Shown here: one piece after another, positions 57,146 through 64,000 of the stretch
Position numbering within the stretch: the first letter of the stretch is position 1
Layout: every line of letters starts with the position of its first letter
DNA from: Nelumbo lutea
Lineage: Eukaryota > Streptophyta > Magnoliopsida > Proteales > Nelumbonaceae
Direction of reading: 5' to 3'
Assembly: GCA_022828595.1 (NCBI GenBank)
Contig: JAKGHH010000003.1
Span: 14,074,934-14,138,933 of the forward strand
DNA length: 64,000 nt
Translations under genes and position numbers: made by a program
The notes under the pieces: model-generated
Told to the model about the DNA's origin: nothing
The model's input: the letters and a program-made list of their open reading frames with translations, nothing else
Databases searched by the model: none

Positions 57146-59122
57146 ATGTCTAGCTTTGATAGCTCAGACGATTCTTCGAGTAGGGCCGACGTAGGTTCCA
57201 CCAACCGAGCCGTGTCCCCAGACTGCCTCAGTGATCCTGAGGTGGAGCTTGAGGACTATGAACCAGTGGGCCGAGTCGCTTCGGGCAGTTTGGCGTCTAC
57301 CTCCCGCCGAGGTCGGATGCTAGACAGGTTTGGTCCTTCGACCATGACGCCTGAGGGGCTTCAATCCATACTTTTGTCCTACAATCTTACTGGAGGGTAC
57401 ACATATTTCATTCCTTCGGGTAGCTTTCCTTGGGAACACGGTCCCGACGAGATCGTGATTTTTCGAGAGCAGCTCGCTGCAGGGTTGCGACTTCCTTTCC
57501 ATCCCCTTCTCGTCGAAGTCATAAACCACTTCGGTGTCACCATTGGCCAGCTTCATCCGAACTATATTCGGAACCTGGTGGGGACAGTTTCCCTTTTTTG
57601 CGAGTAGAACTTCCCCTTGGACTTAGAGATATTCTCCTCTATCTTGATGCTCAAGAGATAGGCGGGTCCTCTTCCTGGGGGGAGACGGGCGTATTACCTT
57701 ACTCCTCGCCAGGGTTTTAAGCTTCTGCACGATCTTCCTAACAAGGTCCCGGCGTGGAAGCGGGACTACTTCGGCGTGCGAAGTGCACAAGGATGGCCTT
57801 TTCAGACCGGGTGGGGTGAGGCCGCTCCCGATTTAGGCGTGACTCTCGATAAAGAGACGGTTAAGGGCCTCCGGCAATGGGCGCGGCAAGGCTTAAAGTG
57901 CCACCACTACTTAACGGAGGCCAAGCTTATTGCAGCCGGCCTGAGTTCGGGTAGGTTTCTAGCTATGCGGTTCTTGCTTGCTCTGTTCTTTTCGTTTTTC
58001 CTGATGTCGAACTCGTTTCTGCAGGTGTGATGGACGCGGAGAGAACTCGTGGGGGGCGTTTGTTCCAAGGTATGAAGAGGAGGAAGCGGGTCGCCAAGTG
58101 AACTCGTACCGAGCTGCCCCTGGATGAGGAGCCCCAAGCCCCAGACCATACGCCGGAGGATCTGCCCAGGGAGCCCGAAGTGACTCCACCGGTGCACGAA
58201 ACTGCCGGGGCGCCTTACGCTGAGACCACTCATACGGGCGCTCCTGCGTACTCAAGTGCTCCTGCTCACTCCGGGTCTGCTCATACGCGGGCTGGGCCCT
58301 CAGGCTCGGGAGCTCAAGGGGAGTTTAGGAGCGTGTTGACGCCGAACTACGCTCTTCAGAAAAGTAGGGACACTACTTTCCCTGAGGAGGCCGTGGCGTG
58401 GACCGATCTTCCCTTGAATCAGGTCGCTTGCCGCGCCGTAACACATGACATGGTGGTAAGTTAGATTCTGTCTTCCTTTTTTATTCTGTTGCTTCTGCTG
58501 TCATTTGCTCACTTGTTTCTTTTGGTAGGTGAATTCTTCAATTCATGCCTTGGCGGCCCAAGTGGAGAGGAGCTCGCGACAGGCGCGAGCTGCTGAGGCT
58601 GCCGCTCATGCTGCTGAAGAAGCCTTCCGTGCTGCAGAGGCAAATACCCGGGCTGCTGAGGCGACTGCTTATGCTGCTGAAGAGGCTGCTCGCGTCGCAA
58701 TGGCCAAGCAGGCGAGGTCTCAGCGTGACGCCGAGGCCATGGGGGTAGTTGTCAAGCATATGGCGGACTTGAAGTTGGATTTGCAACATCAAGTCGAATA
58801 TCTTCAAGAGGACATCAGGGAAAGAACACAGATTTTTTTCCAAGGCATTGAAGACGCCAAGAAGAAGGTAGTTGAAGATTACATTGCCTCTCCGCGTTTT
58901 GACGATCTGATGGTGGACTCTTATAGGAGGGGGTTCATGTTGAGCCGGTGGATGATCCAGAATACGTACCCCGACCTCGATGTAAGTGCCATAACCACTT
59001 CGCGTATAACTCAGGAGATGGCCAATGCTGCCGATGGCGAGCCGGATTCTGAAGGAGAGGCAGGGCCTTCGAGTGTTGTTGAAGTGCCTTCCGATGGCGA
59101 AGAAGTGGCTCCGGGCATGTAA
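57146..59122 (+). pseudogene. Antisense additional ORF of the Tat element ('putative gypsy-type transposon' protein), three exons
   Basis: Exons 57146-57950, 58025-58455 and 58529-59122, with GT-AG junctions TTCGG^GTAGGT/TGCAG^GTG and GTG^GTAAGT/GGTAG^GTG that keep frame. Exon 1 carries an acidic Ser-rich start and the conserved GLRLPFHPLLVEVINHFGV...QLHPNY block, then PRQGFKLL and VPAWKRDYF. Exon 2 is Pro/Ala/Thr-rich. Exon 3 is an Ala-rich coiled coil (AAEAAAHAAEEAFRAAEA) followed by YRRGFMLSRWMIQNTYPDLD and an acidic tail. This family accompanies Tat elements; its biochemical role is unknown, and the database name 'transposase' is not supported by motifs here. Damage: frame shift at the T run near 57593-57599, return at the G run near 57677-57682, and TGA at 58099-58101. 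The two homopolymer shifts could be sequence errors. Confidence 0.8.
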
Positions 59123-59353
59123 TTTTTTTTTTGCCAATGTACTGTTTCTTGCAATGGAGTATGTCTTTTTCCCCTTGCTCATCTTCCCCGAACTGTTTCT
59201 TTGCCGGGTTATTGAATTTCCGCGGTCTTTTATGACGCGAACTGATTTTTTGCCGAGCTGATAATGTGCTCTTCTTTGTTTGTCTACGCCGAAGTTTCTC
59301 TTGGCTTGCCTTGTGGCACATAGGGCCTGATTTCGTCCACTTCGCTTGGTGGT

Positions 59354-60270
59354 TTATAGGTAGTATCGCCTTAAGTTCACGATGTTCCACGTTCGAGGTA
59401 CTCGTTTGCCTTCCAAAGTTTCGAGTTCGTATGTGCCCCCGAGCGCTCTTTTTACTTTATAGGGCTCTTCCCAATTAGGTCCAAGCTTGCCCATGCCGGG
59501 TTCGGGCATCATAATGTTACGAAGGACCAGGTCGCCGACTCGGAAGCTTCGTTGCTTAACTCTACTATTGTAGTAGCGAGCTACCTGCTGCTGGTATGTC
59601 GCTGTTCGGATGTGCGCGAGGTCCCTTACCTTGTCCAGTAGGTCGAGGTTGGTACATAGCTCGCCTCCGTTCGTCCGATCGTCGTATGTATCTAATCGCA
59701 ATGTTGGTATTTTGATTTCCGCCGGGATCATTGCTTTAGTGCCGTAGGCGAGGTTAAAGGGGGTTTCTCCCGTGGCTGCTTTTTCGGTAGTTCGGTGAGC
59801 CCATAAGACACTTGGTAGCTCTTCGGTCCACAATCCCTTAGCTCGATCCAGACGTGCTTTCAGTCCGCGCAAGATGGCTCTGTTCATTACTTCCGTCTGA
59901 CCGTTTGCATGCGGATGCGCGACTGACGTAAAATTTTGCCGAATCCCCATGTTCTGGCACCATTCTTGGAACTTGATATCCTCGAACTGTTTGCCATTGT
60001 CGGAGATTAGTACCCGAGGTAACCCGAACCGACATACTATGTTCTTCCAAAAGAAGTTCTGTATGTTTCGAGCCGTAACAGTTGCCAGAGGTTCGGCTTC
60101 TATCCACTTCGTAAAGTAATCTACTGCAACAAGTGTTCGCCGCACAGGCCTTCATGAGTGTCGCAGAGTACGAACTCGGCTTCGGCAGGTTACAGGCAAC
60201 GCAAATAGGGGAGCGTGTACGACCGTCAGTATAACCGTTCGTCTATTAAGACGTATTTGGCCGCCTGGCG
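59354..60270 (-). pseudogene. Gypsy integrase with internal deletion
   Basis: The upstream part reads LYKRSY-like sequence with stops and then CDTHEGLCGEH, where it jumps straight to LVAVDYFTKWIEAEPLA in another frame (junction about 60130-60145). The region normally between, with the HHCC zinc finger and the GLDxxGPF block that carries the first catalytic Asp, is gone. The second Asp (LISDNGKQFED) and the Glu (HANGQTEVMNRA) remain, followed by the chain-end domain GDLVLRNIM and KLGPNWEEPYKV, ending at 59354. Without the first Asp it cannot integrate DNA. Confidence 0.85.
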
Positions 60271-60822
60271 CTACACCCTCTTGGACGCATTGCGTTCTGC
60301 AAGGAGGGTTCCATCTATCAAGAAGCTCGCGAGTGGATCGATCCAGCTCGGCTCTGCTTCTAAGACAGGAGCGACCTCCTCTGTCCCCCCGAGAATACTA
60401 GGTCGAGGTAAATCCTCTATGTACACAGTTCTCATATTGTTGTGACTCGTACTGGCTAACCGGGACAGGGCGTCGGCCTTAGTGTTTTCTGACCTCGGGA
60501 TTTGCCTTATGATGTGTGACCGGAAGTTGAGCAGGGCTTCTTTTACTTTGGCCAAATATGCGATCATGGAGAGATCGCGTGCTTCGTACTCGCCAGTAAC
60601 TTGGTTCACCACGAGCTGAAAATCGCAACAGATGACCAAGTGTTTTGCCTTTACCTTTCGCGCTAGGTCCAGCCCAGCGATCAGTGCTTCGTACTCTGCC
60701 TCGTTGTTGGATGCTGCGAACTCAAAGCGTAGTGCGTATTCTAATTTTGTGTCACCCGGGCCGCACAGGACTATTCCAGCTCCGCTGCCTTGCCGGTTCG
60801 AGGAACCGTCCACGTGAAGGAT
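60271..60822 (-). pseudogene. Second (archaeal-like) RNase H of the gypsy element
   Basis: HVDGSSNRQGSGAGIVL, EFAASNNEAEYEALIAG, a CCDFQLVVNQV block and SENTKADALSRLA supply the four acidic positions of an RNase H fold; in relatives the third block reads DSQLVV, so Ser is replaced by Phe next to the catalytic Asp. A TAG at 60823-60825, where a Trp is expected, separates it from the RT part, and another TAG ends it at 60271. This additional RNase H is characteristic of Tat elements. Confidence 0.8.
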
Positions 60823-60825
60823 CTA

Positions 60826-62298
60826 GGGCTCCTCATCCCAGTTCACGCTTCGCCTGACCAGGAGAGAGGCCACACTGGCTGCTACTTCATGGGGTTCGGA
60901 CTCTATGGGCTCAGGAGCTCCGGGTTCGCCCGAACTGGGGACCTCGGGCTCGACCTGTAGGGCTTCGTGGCTGAAAGTGCACTCGGCGATAAAATCTGCC
61001 AAAGCTTGGGCCTTGATAGCGGTCCTTGGTTTGTACTGGAGGTCGTACTCGCTGAGTTCGATGGCCCATTTCGTCAGTCAACCGGAGACCTCGGGTTTGA
61101 GTAAAACTTGTCTAAGAGGTTTGTCAGTTAGGACGATGACGGTGTGAGCCTGGAAGTATGGGCGGAGTTTCCAAGCTACTATTACTAGGGCGTATGCTAG
61201 TTTTTGTATCTCCGGGTACCTTGCCTCTGCTCCTTGCAAAATTTTACTAACATAATAGATGGGTCGCTGGACCCGGTCTGTTTCTTTTATCAGTACCGAA
61301 CTGACCGCCTCATCGTTCGCCGAGAGGTACAGTTCTAAGACTTTGCCCACCTCGGGCCGGGCTAAGGTCGGCACACTAGCGAGGTAACCTTTTAGTTCAT
61401 CGAACGCGAACTGGCAGTCCAGGGTCCAGTCGAACCCTTTGCCTTTGATTGCATTGAAGAAGGGTAGGCAGCGGTCTGCTGACTTAGACAAGAAGCGGCT
61501 TAAAGCGGCTATGCGGCCATTTAGCCTTTGAACCTCTTTTACTTTCCGAGGTGGTTTCATATCTAGAATGGCTTTTATTTTGTCCGGGTTGGCCTCAATA
61601 CCGCGCCGATTGACAATGTAGCCTAAGAACTTGCTCGAGGTGATACCGAAGACACACTTGTTGGGGTTCAACTTCAGGCTAAACTGATGCAGGATTTGGA
61701 AAACAGAATCTAAGTCTTGTATTAATTCTTGTGAAAACTGAGTCTTGACGACCATGTCGTCTACATAGCACTCTATCTTCGTACCAATCAGGGGCCGAAA
61801 TAGCCTATTTACAAGTCTTTGGAAAGTCGCCCTGGCGTTTTTTAGTCCGAAGGGCATGACTTTGTAGCAATACAGGCCGAACTCGGTTATGAAGCTGGTT
61901 TTTTCCTCATCGGATGGGTCCATCCTAACTTGGTTGTAGCCCGAGTAGGCGTCCAGGAAGCTTAGCAACTCGTTTCCCGAGGTCGCGTCCACTAGGCGGT
62001 CAATTCTGGGGAGGGGGAAGCAATCTTTTGGGCAAGCTCGGTTCAGGTCGGTATAGTTGACGCACATGCGCCACTTGCCGCTTGCCTTTTTTACCAACAC
62101 CGGGTTGGCCACCCAGCTCGGGTAATGGACTTCCCTTATGAAGTTTGCTGCGAGGAGCTTCTCGACCTCCTCGTCGACCGCTCTCCAGCGTTCTGGGGCT
62201 AAGTTGCGTTTCTTCTGTCTAACGGGTCTGACTACAGGGTCAGTATTAAGTTTGTGAGTTATCAGTCCGGGGCTAATGCCGGGCATGTCGGCCACGGA
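60826..62298 (-). pseudogene. Gypsy reverse transcriptase and first RNase H
   Basis: From DMPGISPGLITHKL the frame runs through KWRMCVNYTDLNRACPKD, SFLDAYSGYNQ, FGLKNARATFQRLVN, CYVDDMVVKT (catalytic YVDD) and FLGYIVNRRGIEANPDK, then the RNase H segment LELYLSANDEAVSSVL and RPIYYVSK to PEVSG, where TGA at 61078-61080 replaces an Arg of GRLTKW. The same frame continues beyond the stop (LTKWAIELSEYD, ALADFIAECTF) to 60826. A TAG at 62299-62301 (Trp expected, FAWS) cuts it from the protease side. The RT core itself is uninterrupted. Confidence 0.88.
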
Positions 62299-62541
62299 CT
62301 AGGCAAAAATATCTAAATTTTGAAGTAAAAAACTCACCAGTTCGGCTCGTAGGGGGTCTTCGATGGAAGCTCCGATGCTTAGTGTGCGAGCTGGGTCTGT
62401 AGCTGAAGTCGGGATTGCGACAGTTTCCTCCGTGGGTGAAGCTCGTTCCTCACCTTGCTCCGCAGGCCGCTCCAGTTCGAGGTCGTCGGCCGCCTTGGTT
62501 TTTCCCTTCAGGGCAGCAACGTAGCACTTGCGGGACTCGAG

Positions 62542-62985
62542 CTAGTCGCCCCGCGCTACCCCTATACCGAAGTCCGTAGGGAACTTCATGGCCAAATAGT
62601 AGGTGGAGACCGCCGCCCGTAGGATATGCGTGATCGGCCGCCCTATTATGGCATTGTATGGGGAGGGGGTTGCGACTACCAGGAAATCATGGTTGAGTCT
62701 GACCGCACAAGGCCATGTGCCGACTTCCACAGGGACAGTTACTTTTCCGAGGGGCCTGACTTCCTCTCCGCTGAAACCCACCAGGGGAGTGTTCGCGGGC
62801 TTCAGCTCGCTCCTCTGTAACTGTAGCTGGTCAAATGCTGATTTGAAGAGGATGTCCGCTGAGCTGCCCGAATCTACGAGTACACGCCTGACCTCGAAGT
62901 CGCTGATCCTTAGTTTAATGACAACCGCGTCATCATGGGGGTAGTGACCTCTTTGGGGGGTTCCGTTCTTCGAGGGCCGCTTCAC
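62542..62985 (-). pseudogene. Gypsy aspartic protease
   Basis: PHDDAVVIKLRI leads to VRRVLVDSGSSADILF with the DSG active site, then PLVGFSGE and YNAIIGRPITHILRA, the usual plant Tat protease pattern. It ends in GD-TAG at 62542, where relatives have Gln; after the stop the same frame reads LESRKCYVAALKG and on towards RT. It is in a different frame from gag, with which it overlaps at 62933-62985. Confidence 0.85.
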
Positions 62986-64000
62986 GAACTGAAGTCCGGG
63001 CTGCTGCCGAGGTACACCCCGCTACCACCAAACCTCTCACTATTACATGGATGGTTCCCGGAACTGGCCTCTCTTCAGGAGGCTGCTTCTGGAACGGTTT
63101 GGCAGGTCTGTTGCTAGATTCGGGGGCATCCTTTTCGTGCTCCCCTTGCCGACCTGCTTTATTGTTATTGTTGTGCTGTACAAAGTTTCTCAAGTATCCG
63201 CGACGGATGAGCCCCTCTATCTCGTCCCAGAGGTTATTACACTGTTCGGTGCTATGACCATGGTCTCTATGGAAACTACAATACAAATTCTTATTTCTCT
63301 CGTTCGGATTTCCCTTTAGGCGAGGTGGCCACTTAACGTACGGAGCGTCTTTGATCGTCATTAAGATCTCTGTCCGCCTCGTGTTTAACGGCGTGTAGTC
63401 CGTCCGAACTGCTAGGGGGGCCCGGAATGACTGGTTCGGATTCGGCTCCCGGGTCGGGTTTTTTCTATTCACCGGGTTGGGGAGCTCACCTTCTCTCTTT
63501 CTTTTCTCGTTCCCGCCTTCGGTTCGTTGGTTGATTTCTTCCTCTGTCCTCATGAACTTATCCGCGAGATTGAGGAATTCGGCCACGGTTGCGGGCTGGT
63601 TGGCCACCATGTGCCATTTGAATTCTTTGTGCGTCACCCCTCTTTTGGCCGCCGCGAGTTGCACTGCGGGGTCCAACCGCGGTATCTGCAAGCATGCTTC
63701 GTTGAACCGCTTGATGTAGCCCCGAATAGATTCTCCTTCTCTTTGGACTACTTCGAAGATGCTTTCCTCCGTTCTGGGGCACCGTTGGCTTGTGATGAAG
63801 TGTGTGGTGAAGACTTGCACGAACTGGGCCCATCACTTTATCGACCCGGGGGCCAGGTTCCTGTACCAAGTGCGGGCTACCCCCCTGAGGGTGGTGGTAA
63901 AGGCCACGCACATGCACGATTCGCTGGCCCTGGTGAGGTGCATTTGCGACTGAAAGGCGTCAACGTGGTCGTTGGGGTCGAAGGACCCGTCGTACTTGTC
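62933..64000 (-). pseudogene. Gypsy gag (N-terminus outside the window)
   Basis: At the edge the frame reads DKYDGSFDPNDHVDAF and ARTWYRNLAPGSIK, then TGA at 63833-63835 where an Arg is likely, then WAQFVQVFTTHFI, ESIRGYIKRFNEACLQI and a basic linker rich in Arg/Asn/Pro. The zinc-knuckle variant YCSFHRDHGHSTEQC is followed by LIRRGYLRNFV. The C-terminus VVAGCTSAAAR passes into the protease region after a frame change, either decay or a gag-pro shift. Confidence 0.88.

Larger units (their letters stand above)
55513..64000 (-). mobile_element. Ty3/gypsy retrotransposon, Tat type, minus strand, 5' end outside the window
   Basis: From left: 3' LTR 55513-56483 (TGATG...CATCA), polypurine tract, an antisense host-like gene on the plus strand, then minus-strand integrase, second RNase H, RT/RNase H, protease and gag running off the right edge. 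A second RNase H between RT and integrase plus an antisense extra ORF downstream of integrase are known features of plant Tat elements (RIRE2, Retand, Grande). The element is defective: at least five in-frame stops, a gag/protease frame change, and a deletion in integrase. CTAAT lies next to the LTR at 55508-55512 and would be the target duplication to look for on the far side. Confidence 0.9.

Noticed and set aside
57430..57720. Separate 96-codon gene
   Set aside because: Its useful part is the frame-shifted middle of antisense exon 1, between two homopolymer runs.

Overview
This window is nuclear DNA from a flowering plant. It has spliced genes with GT-AG introns, an HD-Zip transcription factor, a plant-type COQ4 gene and a dense load of plant transposons (Ty1/copia, Ty3/gypsy with a second RNase H, an L1-type LINE, and hAT-, Mutator- and Tourist-like non-autonomous elements). 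Genes are few and the spaces between them are AT-rich. The COQ4 intron of about 10.6 kb fits a lineage with swollen introns. I cannot name the species.

Host genes. (1) An intact single-exon short-chain dehydrogenase/reductase of the plant secondary-metabolism type (SDR110C-like) at 2205-2987 (+), followed by a decayed fragment of a tandem copy near 3784-3905. (2) A class I HD-Zip gene of the HAT5/ATHB-1 type on the minus strand (12344-14154). It has a recognisable exon structure but an in-frame TAG inside the homeodomain and a frameshift near its C-terminus, so it is a pseudogene or carries assembly errors. (3) An intact COQ4 ubiquinone-biosynthesis gene on the plus strand, with exons at 41303-41485 and 52044-52556. 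A complete copia element with near-identical LTRs sits inside its intron.

Repeats, left to right. 1-890 is an LTR-like fragment. 4.2-11 kb holds a hAT-like element, a solitary 5' LTR with primer-binding site, and two MITE relics. 15-27 kb is AT-rich with MITEs, local tandem duplications, an array with a period of about 170 bp, and a CT-rich microsatellite block. 27.6-33.4 kb is heavily nested: a Tourist-like element holds a hAT-like element (itself carrying about 40 copies of a 14-bp repeat) and a Mutator-like MITE. Next to it, a Mutator-like MITE with a perfect 9-bp target duplication holds a 2.56-kb non-autonomous LTR element that has no protein genes. 33.4-38.8 kb holds a LINE relic, then a minus-strand copia relic that was itself interrupted by a hAT-like element.

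From 55513 to the right edge lies a minus-strand Ty3/gypsy element of the Tat type, incomplete in the window: 3' LTR, polypurine tract, an antisense intron-containing gene with its own TATA box, then integrase, second RNase H, RT/RNase H, protease and gag read right to left. It is defective: several stop codons, and a deletion removing the integrase zinc finger and first catalytic Asp. Nearly all nonsense codons in this element and in the intronic copia element can be explained by C-to-T or G-to-A changes, as expected of methylated, silenced transposons. No tRNA or rRNA gene and no CRISPR array was seen.
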